Source: Pseudemcibacter sp038106445 (GTDB taxonomy: Bacteria; Pseudomonadota; Alphaproteobacteria; Sphingomonadales; Emcibacteraceae). From it: a DNA stretch of 64,000 nt. The notes under the pieces are model-generated. The model made no database searches. It was not told where the DNA came from and saw nothing but the letters and a program-made list of their open reading frames with translations. Shown here piece after piece: positions 1 through 7,955 of the stretch; the stretch's first letter is position 1; each line of letters opens with the position of its first letter. The DNA lies in NCBI GenBank assembly GCA_038106445.1, contig JAYODU010000006.1, positions 88,525 to 152,524 of the forward strand, read 5' to 3'. The position numbers and the translations under genes are program-made.

Positions 1-2
1 TA

Positions 3-734
3 GAGAAGAATTTAAATATTTGCCCAAACTGCGATCATCACGAGCGAATTGGGCCAACTGAAAGGTTTAAAAATCTGTTTAACAAAGGGGAATATAAGCT
101 GGTCGATCTGCCAAAAACACTGGATGACCCCCTTAAATTCAAGGACCAGAAGAAGTATACTGAAAGACTAAAAGCAGCCCGCAGTAAAAGCGAATATCAG
201 GATGCAATTGCTGTTGCTTACGGTAAATTGGGAACAGTTAATACAGTAATAGCTGTACAAAATTTTCTGTTTATGGGTGGCTCAATGGGCGTTGGCGTCG
301 GTAATGGTATAATTGCTGCTGCCGAACAGGCCGTTGAAAAGAAAGCGCCGCTTATTTTATTCACGGCGGCGGGCGGCGCACGCATGCAGGAAGGTATTTT
401 GTCCCTTATGCAAATGCCGCGCTGTACTGTAGCCGTTCAACGTGTACGTGATGCAGGCCTTCCCTATATTGTGGTTCTTACTGACCCTACGACTGGCGGG
501 GTTACGGCTTCATATGCAATGCTGGGCGATATTCAGATCGCAGAGCCAAACGCACTTATATGTTTTGCCGGACCGCGCGTCATTAAGGATACAATCAGAG
601 AGGAACTCCCAGAAGGTTTTCAACGCAGTGAATATCTTTTGGAGCACGGGATGATCGACATTATCGTTCATCGTGCCGATTTGAAAGAAATGCTTACGCA
701 ATTGGTCACGCTTCTGATGAACAAGGTAGCTTAG
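3..734 (+). CDS. accD: Acetyl-CoA carboxylase carboxyltransferase subunit beta (5' truncated)
   Basis: Beta subunit of the acetyl-CoA carboxylase carboxyltransferase, which moves the carboxyl group from biotin to acetyl-CoA in the first step of fatty acid synthesis. The frame is open to the window edge, so the N-terminus is missing. Its first visible residues contain CPNC, the second half of the AccD four-cysteine zinc ribbon, followed by the crotonase-like core with the GGARMQEG and TTGGVTASYA segments that form the oxyanion/CoA site. The C-terminus is intact, ending nine bases before folC. The accD-folC order is common in Alphaproteobacteria. The first in-frame ATG/GTG inside the window (about 228) is internal, not the start. 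Identification is secure from conserved segments. Confidence 0.95.
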   Translation, partial: EKNLNICPNCDHHERIGPTERFKNLFNKGEYKLVDLPKTLDDPLKFKDQKKYTERLKAARSKSEYQDAIAVAYGKLGTVNTVIAVQNFLFMGGSMGVGVGNGIIAAAEQAVEKKAPLILFTAAGGARMQEGILSLMQMPRCTVAVQRVRDAGLPYIVVLTDPTTGGVTASYAMLGDIQIAEPNALICFAGPRVIKDTIREELPEGFQRSEYLLEHGMIDIIVHRADLKEMLTQLVTLLMNKVA

Positions 735-743
735 CCCGACATC

Positions 744-2021
744 ATGGAAATACAAAAAAGCGACAGAATCCTTCAACGGTTATTGTTGTTGCATCCAAAA
801 ATTATTGATTTGTCATTAGACAGAATGTTCCGGATACTTGAAAAGCTTGGAAATCCTCAGAAAAAATTACCTCCAGTAATCCACGTCGCCGGCACAAACG
901 GTAAAGGCTCCACCGTTGCCTATATGCGCTCTATTCTCGAATCTGCAAATTTGTCTGTACATGTATATACAAGTCCGCATCTGGTAAGATTTGCAGAACG
1001 TATACGATTAAAGGGAACGTTAATAGAAGAAGATTATTTAACAGAGCTGCTTGACCATTGTGAAAAAATTAATGATGGTGAACCAATAACTTACTTTGAA
1101 ATTACGACTGCCGCAGCATTCAAGGCTTTTGCTGACAATCCGGCAGATGTTCTAATTCTTGAAGTAGGCCTTGGTGGTCGGCTCGATGCTACCAATGTAA
1201 TTGACCATCCTCTTGTCACAGTCATCACACCTGTATCAATAGATCATGAACAATATCTTGGCTCAACTCTTCGTTCGATTGCTGTTGAAAAAGCAGGTAT
1301 TACAAAAAGAAAGTGTCCCTTGATTATCGGTAGCCAGCATCCGGAAGCAAAAACGGCTATTTTTGAAACTGCTAGCGAAAAAGGGGCGATATTAATTGAA
1401 GACTGGGATATAAAATCAGGGAAAGATCGCCAATTTATTTATAAAGATCCCCAGGGTGAATTTGAACTTCCTCAGCCCTCACTGATGGGCATTCATCAAG
1501 TCGACAATGCTGCTTTGGCAGTAGCTGCCTTGAGGCATCAGGATAAAATAAAACTTGAAATTAATCATTACCGTGCCGGCATTAAATCTGCTATCTGGCC
1601 TGCTCGAATGCAAAATATTTCCCAAAGTTCTTATGGAATGATGCTGCACAAAAAAAGTACTTTGTGGCTTGATGGTGGACACAACCCCGCTGCAGCCGCA
1701 ATTATCCTAAAAAGTTTTCCGGAAACAAAACTCATACTGATTTTAGGCATGCTAAAAGCCAAAAATTGTCGGGAGTATCTCTTTAACATAGCAGCTCAAA
1801 CAAACCATGTTTATGGTATCAATATTGAAGGAGAAGACAGCTACCCGGCAACTGAAATTGTTAAAATGGCTTGGGCGGAAGGCATAAAAGCAGAAACTGC
1901 GGATAATGTCGTGGATGCACTAAATAAAATTGGTCATAGCAGCCCCTGCACTGTCTTAATATGCGGTTCCCTTTACCTTTCTGGGCAGGTGCTGAAAGAT
2001 AATGACTTGATCCCGGATTAA
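744..2021 (+). CDS. folC: Bifunctional folylpolyglutamate synthase / dihydrofolate synthase
   Basis: Mur-ligase-family enzyme that adds glutamate to dihydropteroate and to folates (cytosolic folate pathway). The 425 residues match the family length. The P-loop is visible as HVAGTNGKGS near residue 47; the TSPHLVRFAERIR segment and LEVGLGGRLDATNV follow, then the C-terminal Mur ligase domain with WLDGGHNP. It begins with ATG nine bases after accD and has no strong ribosome binding site of its own, which suggests translational coupling to accD. All key motifs are present and nothing is unusual. Confidence 0.95.
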   Translation: MEIQKSDRILQRLLLLHPKIIDLSLDRMFRILEKLGNPQKKLPPVIHVAGTNGKGSTVAYMRSILESANLSVHVYTSPHLVRFAERIRLKGTLIEEDYLTELLDHCEKINDGEPITYFEITTAAAFKAFADNPADVLILEVGLGGRLDATNVIDHPLVTVITPVSIDHEQYLGSTLRSIAVEKAGITKRKCPLIIGSQHPEAKTAIFETASEKGAILIEDWDIKSGKDRQFIYKDPQGEFELPQPSLMGIHQVDNAALAVAALRHQDKIKLEINHYRAGIKSAIWPARMQNISQSSYGMMLHKKSTLWLDGGHNPAAAAIILKSFPETKLILILGMLKAKNCREYLFNIAAQTNHVYGINIEGEDSYPATEIVKMAWAEGIKAETADNVVDALNKIGHSSPCTVLICGSLYLSGQVLKDNDLIPD

Positions 2022-2063
2022 GGCCTGATAATATATTTCAAACAATTTAAGCAGTTTCATAAA

Positions 2064-2684
2064 ATGCCGGACACACGTCTTTACCTTATCTCACCATCAG
2101 ACTTTCATTTGGAGATCTTCTCCAAAGATCTTGAAGCAGCACTGGAAGGTGGTGATGTTGCAAGTTTTCAGTTGCGTATGAAAGAAAGTTATGACGAAGA
2201 CATAATTGTAGCTGCCAGAAAACTTATGCCGATTTGCCATGCGAAGGATGTTGCATTCATAATAAATGACCGCCCGGATTTAGCGGTTAAAACTGGTGCT
2301 GACGGTGTTCACATTGGACAGGAGGATACTTCCTATAATGATACCAGAGATATTGTCGGGCTTGATAAAATTATTGGTGTTACGTGTAAAAACAGCCGTC
2401 ATCTGGCCATGGAGGCTGGCGAAAAAGGCGCAGATTACGTTGCATTTGGCTCTTTCTTTCCAACCGCTACAAAGCTTACAACATCAACGGCAAATCCTGA
2501 AATCCTGACCTGGTGGCAGGATTTATTTGAAATTCCCTGCGTTGCTATTGGTGGAATTACCGTTGAAAATTCTGCGAAGATCGCCCATGCAGGCGCTGAT
2601 TTCATCGCTGTATGCTCAGGCGTTTGGAACTATAAGGATGGTCCCAAAGCCGCAGTTGAACAATTTAATCAATTCATAAAATGA
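2064..2684 (+). CDS. thiE: Thiamine phosphate synthase (ThiE family)
   Basis: TIM-barrel enzyme joining hydroxymethylpyrimidine diphosphate and thiazole phosphate to give thiamine monophosphate. The 206 residues carry FQLRMKE (beta strand with the Q-R pair), IINDRPDLA, GADGVHIGQED and the phosphate-binding CVAIGGIT and GADFIAVCSGV segments typical of ThiE. It starts 42 bases after folC and ends in an ATGA overlap with the GST-like gene, so these genes probably share a transcript. Alphaproteobacteria often have ThiE paralogues (TenI-like); the intact diphosphate and phosphate segments favour a genuine synthase. Confidence 0.85.
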   Translation: MPDTRLYLISPSDFHLEIFSKDLEAALEGGDVASFQLRMKESYDEDIIVAARKLMPICHAKDVAFIINDRPDLAVKTGADGVHIGQEDTSYNDTRDIVGLDKIIGVTCKNSRHLAMEAGEKGADYVAFGSFFPTATKLTTSTANPEILTWWQDLFEIPCVAIGGITVENSAKIAHAGADFIAVCSGVWNYKDGPKAAVEQFNQFIK

Positions 2685-3316
2685 GCGCTTTACCGATCCT
2701 TTATAGTTTCCGGCGCTGCCCCTACGCGATGAGAGCCAGACTGGCCATTTATAGCAGCAATATTAAATGCGAGCTTCGGGAAGTAGTACTCAGGGATAAA
2801 CCCTCTGAAATGCTTGAAATATCCCCGAAAGCCACGGTACCTGTTTTACAGCTTATTGACGGCACAGTTATTGATGAAAGTCACGATATTGCTATCTGGG
2901 CCATTAAGCAGAATGACCCTAATGGCTGGGACACTTATATTGAAGAAATGAGCGCTCTGGTTCAAATGAATGATTTCAGGTTCAAAACCCATCTTGATAA
3001 ATATAAATATTCCAGCCGAAATCCTGAACTTTCAATGGAAGAGCACCGGGAAAATGCCAACTTTTTTCTGGAACATTTAGAAACACTGCTTGAAGAAAAT
3101 AGGTTTCTAAGTTCGGAAAGGCAAACGATAACGGACCTTGCTGTTTTTCCATTTATTCGTCAATTTGCGTTTGTTGATAAAACCTATTTTTATGCTCTGA
3201 AATTTAAACGGCTTCAAAGCTGGCTTGATTATCATATCGAATCTATCATGTTCAAAAATATCATGATCAAGTATAATCAATGGCAACCTGGAACAGAGCC
3301 TGTTTATTTTCCCTAG
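2681..3316 (+). CDS. Glutathione S-transferase-like protein
   Basis: Predicted cytosolic protein with an N-terminal thioredoxin/glutaredoxin-type fold (about residues 3-78) and a helical GST C-terminal domain (about 90-205). The N-terminal RRCPYAMRARLAI segment places a cysteine and proline at the usual active-site position of glutaredoxin-like GSTs (omega/GrxB style) rather than a catalytic Ser/Tyr, and the ATVPVLQL plus DESHDIAIW segments match the glutathione-binding cis-Pro and D/E-S motifs. Start overlaps the thiE stop (ATGA), indicating coupling. Substrate unknown; the cysteine suggests thiol transfer or deglutathionylation rather than conjugation. Confidence 0.8.
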   Translation: MSALPILYSFRRCPYAMRARLAIYSSNIKCELREVVLRDKPSEMLEISPKATVPVLQLIDGTVIDESHDIAIWAIKQNDPNGWDTYIEEMSALVQMNDFRFKTHLDKYKYSSRNPELSMEEHRENANFFLEHLETLLEENRFLSSERQTITDLAVFPFIRQFAFVDKTYFYALKFKRLQSWLDYHIESIMFKNIMIKYNQWQPGTEPVYFP

Positions 3317-3520
3317 AACATAAATGCACTCTATAGTCTGAGCATCTCTAATAAATTCAAAATAAAAATTGATCCAGATCATATTACCAAACACCCCTTG
3401 GCTATAACGTTAAAAAATGATACTATATTAACCATAATGATGAGGTAATATATGCTTCCCGTCAGTCCCGAAAAAGTAGACTATATCATTTCTGTTGCCT
3501 GAGAATTTCGTGAAGGTTCC

Positions 3521-3862
3521 ATGGCAATGGTCAGTGAACAATTATCTGAAACTCATCAGGCTGACACTTATACTGAACATAGCCTTGCTACTATTATAGA
3601 AGAATTTATTTCGGGCGAACACGAACAAGACAGTTCTTATTTGGAACTTAAAGCTGCCATCGAAAATCTGAATGAGGAAGAACTGTTTGGTCTAGTGGCA
3701 CTGATGTGGATTGGACACGGCACTTATGGACCGGATGAGCTCGACATGGCTTTAGAAGACGCAAAGAGTTCCTCAAATGATCACACAGCTGAATATTTAA
3801 TAGAAACACCTTTGCTTCCGGATTACCTTGAAGAAGGTAGAGTATTACTCAGTGATGATTAG
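3521..3862 (+). CDS. DUF3775 family protein, N-terminus cut off by in-frame TGA
   Basis: Matches from memory the alphaproteobacterial DUF3775 family: the core LVALMWIGHGTY and the C-terminal YLIETPLLPDYLEEG are characteristic. Function unknown. Family members normally begin with a 'SPEKV..II..AREF' segment. Here that segment is encoded upstream in the same frame from an ATG at 3452 (MLPVSPEKVDYIISVA, with GAGG at 3442-3445 as ribosome binding site), but a TGA at 3500-3502 sits where the family has arginine (a single CGA-to-TGA change), followed by EFREGS. The listed start is the first ATG after the stop and has only a close AAGG upstream. Either the gene is a nonsense mutant or a shorter protein is made by re-initiation. 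Confidence 0.6.
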   Translation: MAMVSEQLSETHQADTYTEHSLATIIEEFISGEHEQDSSYLELKAAIENLNEEELFGLVALMWIGHGTYGPDELDMALEDAKSSSNDHTAEYLIETPLLPDYLEEGRVLLSDD

Positions 3863-3863
3863 G

Positions 3864-4316
3864 CTACTTAACCGGTTCAACAATTAACACAACGCCATCC
3901 GCACCGGTTACTCTAACAGTATCACCAACCTCGCTATCAAATTCACCTCGTACCAGCCACACACTGTCACCAATGCGAATTTTACCTTCGCCATTAACAA
4001 GAGCACGTTCGAGTTTATATTTGTGTCCGATATAACGTGAACCACGGTTATTCAGATTTTCATCTTCACTGATAATTGGGTTCTTACGTAAATAGTTTCG
4101 GCCAGAATAAACACTGATGATCCCAAGCACAGAAAATATGATAAATTGTATTTCCCAGCTTAAACTAGGGATGGTTAAAACCAATACCCCTACCGCGATT
4201 CCCGCGAATGCCAGCCACATAAATATGACCCCGGGCACCATCATTTCCAGCACAAATAAAACCAATGCCAGAACAAACCAGAACCAGTGATTAAATTCAA
4301 AATTTTCAATCATCAT
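3864..4316 (-). CDS. NfeD family membrane protein (short form)
   Basis: 150-residue membrane protein of the short NfeD type (NfeD1b/YbbJ-like): two or three N-terminal transmembrane segments (about residues 8-70) and a C-terminal OB-fold domain (about 90-150, with GEGKIRIGDSVWLVRGE). It lacks the ClpP-like protease domain of long NfeD proteins. It lies nine bases downstream of the SPFH-domain gene, the classical pairing in which the NfeD protein works with a stomatin/prohibitin-like scaffold in membrane quality control. Convergent with the DUF3775 gene, whose stop is one base away. Confidence 0.88.
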   Translation of the reverse strand: MMIENFEFNHWFWFVLALVLFVLEMMVPGVIFMWLAFAGIAVGVLVLTIPSLSWEIQFIIFSVLGIISVYSGRNYLRKNPIISEDENLNNRGSRYIGHKYKLERALVNGEGKIRIGDSVWLVRGEFDSEVGDTVRVTGADGVVLIVEPVK

Positions 4317-4325
4317 AAGCTCCTA

Positions 4326-5276
4326 TTAGGGTATGTGCCGTGTTGTATCATCATCTTTCTTGATATTCAGATTTTTAAGCATATCTGCCATTCCACCCAA
4401 TGCACCAATCACACCACTGGCTTCGAGTGGCATAAAGACGAGTTTTTCATTTCTCGAATCTGCAAATTTTCCCAAAGCATTCACATATTTTTGCGCTATA
4501 AAATAATTTATTGCCTGAGGGTCACCTTGTGCAATTGCCGTTGATACCATTTCTGTGGCCTTAGCTTCCGCTTCGGCTTCCCGTTCACGGGCTTCAGCAT
4601 CGCGGTATGCTGCCTCACGACGTCCTTCTGCCTCAAGTATCACAGCCTGCTTTTCACCCTCAGCCCGCAGGATTTCGGATTGCCGTAACCCTTCTGCTTC
4701 CAGGATATTTGCTCTTTTATCACGTTCGGCCTTCATTTGTCTGGCCATTGCATCAACGATGTCTCTTGGTGGCTCAATATCCTTAATTTCTATACGTGTT
4801 ACTTTTATACCCCAAGGTTGTGTTGCATCATCTACGACATCAAGAAGTTTGGCATTAATCTGATCTCTCATCGAAAGCAATTGGTCAAGATCCATAGAGC
4901 CCATCACCGTACGTAAATTGGTCATGGTAAGATTAAGTATTGCCATATATAGTTCGTTGACCTCATAGCTCGCTTTTGCGGCATCTATTACCTGAAAAAA
5001 CACAACACCATTTGCCGTTACCATGGCGTTATCCTTGGTAATTACCTCCTGCGAAGGAATATCTACGACTTGCTCCTTCATATTCATCTTGGAACCAATC
5101 CTGTCAAAAAACGGAACAATTAAATGAAATCCAGGCTGCAGTGTTTTAGTATAGCGACCAAAGCGCTCCACTGTGTAATTATAGCCCTGACTAACAGTTT
5201 TTGCGCCAGCAAAAAATAGATAAATAATTAAGACAACCAATACAATTGAGAATATATTCAGTCCACCAAGTTCCAT
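4326..5276 (-). CDS. SPFH/Band 7 membrane scaffold protein (QmcA/stomatin-like)
   Basis: 316 residues: one N-terminal membrane anchor (about residues 6-24), then a Band 7/SPFH domain starting ERFGRYTKTLQPGFHLIVPFFD and containing the typical NLRTVMGSMDLDQLLS and PWGIKVTRIEIKDI segments, then an alanine/glutamate-rich coiled coil (about 175-245). This is the architecture of E. coli QmcA and bacterial stomatins, which form membrane oligomers associated with FtsH-type proteolysis. First gene of a two-gene operon with nfeD downstream. The start ATG is preceded by AAGAAGGAAAT. Confidence 0.9.
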   Translation of the reverse strand: MELGGLNIFSIVLVVLIIYLFFAGAKTVSQGYNYTVERFGRYTKTLQPGFHLIVPFFDRIGSKMNMKEQVVDIPSQEVITKDNAMVTANGVVFFQVIDAAKASYEVNELYMAILNLTMTNLRTVMGSMDLDQLLSMRDQINAKLLDVVDDATQPWGIKVTRIEIKDIEPPRDIVDAMARQMKAERDKRANILEAEGLRQSEILRAEGEKQAVILEAEGRREAAYRDAEAREREAEAEAKATEMVSTAIAQGDPQAINYFIAQKYVNALGKFADSRNEKLVFMPLEASGVIGALGGMADMLKNLNIKKDDDTTRHIP

Positions 5277-5377
5277 CTTAATTTCCTTCTTTGATCCTTA
5301 AAAAAATTTAATTTTCATATACTTAGATTATATATAATCATAAAACTATAGTTTGCAATACTCAGCCTAAATACATC

Positions 5378-6784
5378 TTATTGTTTTCTTCTGGTCATAA
5401 ATAAAATAATCAGACAGATAACAAACGGAATTGTTCGTTCATAAAAATCACCCGGCCCATCAGGTTGCAGGAAAAAAATAATCGTTAGCAGAAAACCAAC
5501 AATCATTGTAGGCAATATCGCCGCAGTTCTTATATTCAACCCTGAAAGACGCATAAGTACAACAGGACCTATGCTTGCACCCAATGCATTCCATGCGAAA
5601 AGCACGCGGGAAAAAATATCACTGGGCAACTTAATAGCAATAATAACGGCCGATATACAAAGAATTGCTATAACCGTGCGTGACACTTTTAATCTGCTTT
5701 TTCCTTCATCTGCTTCCCCCATCAAATCGTGTGAGATTGACGATGCAGATACAAGCAGCTGACTGTCGGCCGTTGAAAGAACCGCACTAAGCACCGCCGC
5801 AACCATTATACCGCCAAACACAACAGGAAGCAGGGTGTCTGTCATAAGAAAAAAAATGTCTTCCGAATTTTCAATTTCGCTAATCATTATATTACCACAC
5901 ATTCCCAAAATGACCATTCCGGTCATACTTATTGCAAAACATGTGATGGCAATCATTTGTGCATAGTGAACCTTTTTATTATCTTTCAATGACATAAATC
6001 TGGTGAGTAAGTGCGGCTGGCCCATCGCCCCTAACCCTATCGACATGCTGCCTATCAAAAACCCAATTAACATTAAACCTACATAGGAACCGCTGATGGA
6101 TAACTGTTCAGGTGATGCAACGGCCTGGTAATTTTGCCAGAAATCATCAACCCCTCCCACCTGTATTAATGCCAGGGTTGGCAGAACGAGTGCCGCTATC
6201 ATCATTAATGTCCCTTGGAGGGTATCCGTAAGACTTACGGCCCAAAAACCTCCAAGCATCGTGTAACTCATAATCACCAATCCACCCAGCATGATGCTGT
6301 TCGGCAGAGATAGTCCGAAAGTTACGGAAAAAGTGCCTCCCGCTGCCTGTAACTGCGCCGCGACATAAAACATAAAACTGAAGATAATAATTAGCGATGT
6401 AAATATTCTGATCTGTTTTTTTGCACGATCATTTGTATTCAGCACCAAAAGATCAGTAACAGTAACAAGCTTTTCAGAATGCGACAGTTTTTGCAGGCGT
6501 GGCGCAACCCAAATCCAGGAAAATCCGTGACCAAGCACTAAACCCGGCACTACCCATAATGCTGAAACACCCTTAACAAACCCAAGCCCACTAAGCCCTA
6601 GCATAACCCATGCCGATGCCGAACTTGAAAAATAACTCATGGAAGCAACAATGGGACCTATTGTTCTTCCGCCAATAAAGAAATCCGTATTATTATGCGT
6701 TTTACGACTTCCAAAATATCCAAGCGCAAGCAAGACCAGAATATAAACAACAAGCGTAATTAGAGTTATTAATTCTTTAGACAT
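5378..6784 (-). CDS. putP: Sodium/solute symporter (PutP-like)
   Basis: 468-residue inner-membrane transporter of the sodium/solute symporter family with about 13 hydrophobic segments. The N-terminal DFFIGGRTIGPIVASMSYFSSSASAWVML region is the Na+ and substrate binding part of TM2, and GAMGQPHLLTRFMSL plus AAVLSAVLSTADSQLLVSASS (TM8/9) match sodium/proline symporters. Proline is the most likely substrate, but related members carry pantothenate or other acids. Monocistronic; a ribosome binding site (AGGGGT) precedes the ATG. Confidence 0.85.
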   Translation of the reverse strand: MSKELITLITLVVYILVLLALGYFGSRKTHNNTDFFIGGRTIGPIVASMSYFSSSASAWVMLGLSGLGFVKGVSALWVVPGLVLGHGFSWIWVAPRLQKLSHSEKLVTVTDLLVLNTNDRAKKQIRIFTSLIIIFSFMFYVAAQLQAAGGTFSVTFGLSLPNSIMLGGLVIMSYTMLGGFWAVSLTDTLQGTLMMIAALVLPTLALIQVGGVDDFWQNYQAVASPEQLSISGSYVGLMLIGFLIGSMSIGLGAMGQPHLLTRFMSLKDNKKVHYAQMIAITCFAISMTGMVILGMCGNIMISEIENSEDIFFLMTDTLLPVVFGGIMVAAVLSAVLSTADSQLLVSASSISHDLMGEADEGKSRLKVSRTVIAILCISAVIIAIKLPSDIFSRVLFAWNALGASIGPVVLMRLSGLNIRTAAILPTMIVGFLLTIIFFLQPDGPGDFYERTIPFVICLIILFMTRRKQ

Positions 6785-6940
6785 ATTACCCCTTTAATAA
6801 GCATTTCTCACATTACATACTTTTCAAATAAAAACCAGATTTTTAAGAATTAGACTATAAATTCTGTCCCCAAAACCGACTTGACCATCATAGGGCAGAT
6901 TATTATGATCAAAGCTTCCTGATTATTCAATTTGAACTAG

Positions 6941-7531
6941 GTGTATAAGTTGACCAACGAAGGGTTTCTTAACGGACAATTATTATTAGCCATGCCTGGC
7001 ATAACAAATCCGCGGTTTGAAAGTACAGTAATTTATGTGTGCACTCATACCGAAGAAGGGGCTATGGGGTTAGTTATAAACAAACAATGTGAAAATATTA
7101 ATTTCCCTGATCTTCTTACTCAATTGAACATTGATCAATCAAAAAATAATAAAAATAAAGTGGAATTAAGTAAAATTCTTTTGCATGAAGGAGGCCCCGT
7201 TGAATCGGGGCGTGGTTTCATATTGCACAGCGCGGATTATGTGCAGGAATCAACCCTGATTATTTCTGAAACTATGGCCTTAACGGCTACTATCGATATT
7301 TTGACATCAATTGCCATTGGTGATGGCCCGCAGGATTATCTCATTGCGCTTGGCTTTTCAGGTTGGGGACGCGGGCAACTTGAAAATGAAATACGCAACA
7401 ACAGCTGGCTGTCAATTGAAGCTGATGAAGAACTTGTATTCAGGACAGACATAGATCTGAAAATGCCACGTGCTATGGCAAAACTTGGCGTCGACCTTTC
7501 CCTTTTGTCATCCCAATATGGCCGTGCGTAA
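6941..7531 (+). CDS. YqgE/AlgH family protein
   Basis: 196-residue protein of the UPF0301 (YqgE/AlgH) family, whose molecular role is not established. Visible family signatures are LNGQLLLAMPGI at the N-terminus, TEEGAMGLVINKQ, HEGGPVESGRGFILHS, and the C-terminal ALGFSGWGRGQLENEI..NSW. The start must be the GTG at 6941 (or the TTG at 6950), because an in-frame TAG lies immediately upstream at 6938-6940. Confidence 0.9.
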   Translation: MYKLTNEGFLNGQLLLAMPGITNPRFESTVIYVCTHTEEGAMGLVINKQCENINFPDLLTQLNIDQSKNNKNKVELSKILLHEGGPVESGRGFILHSADYVQESTLIISETMALTATIDILTSIAIGDGPQDYLIALGFSGWGRGQLENEIRNNSWLSIEADEELVFRTDIDLKMPRAMAKLGVDLSLLSSQYGRA

Positions 7532-7955
7532 ACCAATTTCGGTTATTTTGCAAAAGCCTATTATATATCAATATATTACTCATATATGCCTTATTTTATT
7601 ACCAAATCCTAAAATAATGTTGCCTAAATGCAACAGTATGGCAAATTTACATCAATTTTTAGCAAATAATGGGGAATTTTACCTATAATTATTTGATTTC
7701 TCTCAAAACTTCATTTAAAAGGATTCGTAGTGGAATATGGAATAGGGAGACAAAAAAGCAATTTCTACTAATGAGTTAGACGAGGAAAAATATCCGAATT
7801 TAAATCTGGTCATCGCTTTCTGTTTTCATATTACCATATACACCAAATGATTAGGTGGCGTTACTTCTAAGGGTCTTATTCTAAGACCAATTTGAGATGA
7901 TACCATCTGATTTTTTCGCGGAGCTTTATTTTAGTAATGGTAAAGCTCTTGAATT
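7532..7955. other. Non-coding region upstream of receptor copy 1
   Basis: About 420 bases with no credible gene. It contains a CACC...GGTG palindrome (7841-7857), a hairpin with 7-base arms GGTCTTA/TAAGACC around TTC (7872-7888), and a hairpin with 8-base arms GAGCTTTA/TAAAGCTC (7921-7948) that ends eight bases before the receptor repeat begins. These probably belong to the promoter and leader of receptor copy 1. No clear -35/-10 pair stands out. Confidence 0.5.
7841..7857. promoter_or_regulatory. Possible operator palindrome upstream of receptor copy 1
   Basis: Imperfect 17-base palindrome, CACCAAATGATTAGGTG, with outer arms CACC/GGTG and inner AAT/ATT. A very similar 16-base palindrome lies upstream of copy 2 (11685-11700), at a comparable distance from the start of the shared repeat (115 versus 98 bases). 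The two lie in otherwise dissimilar DNA, which hints at a shared regulator. Confidence 0.3.

Noticed and set aside
3500..3502. Selenocysteine or programmed readthrough at the TGA in the DUF3775 gene
   Set aside because: The family has arginine, not cysteine, at this point and no selenocysteine insertion hairpin is apparent; a CGA-to-TGA mutation is simpler.
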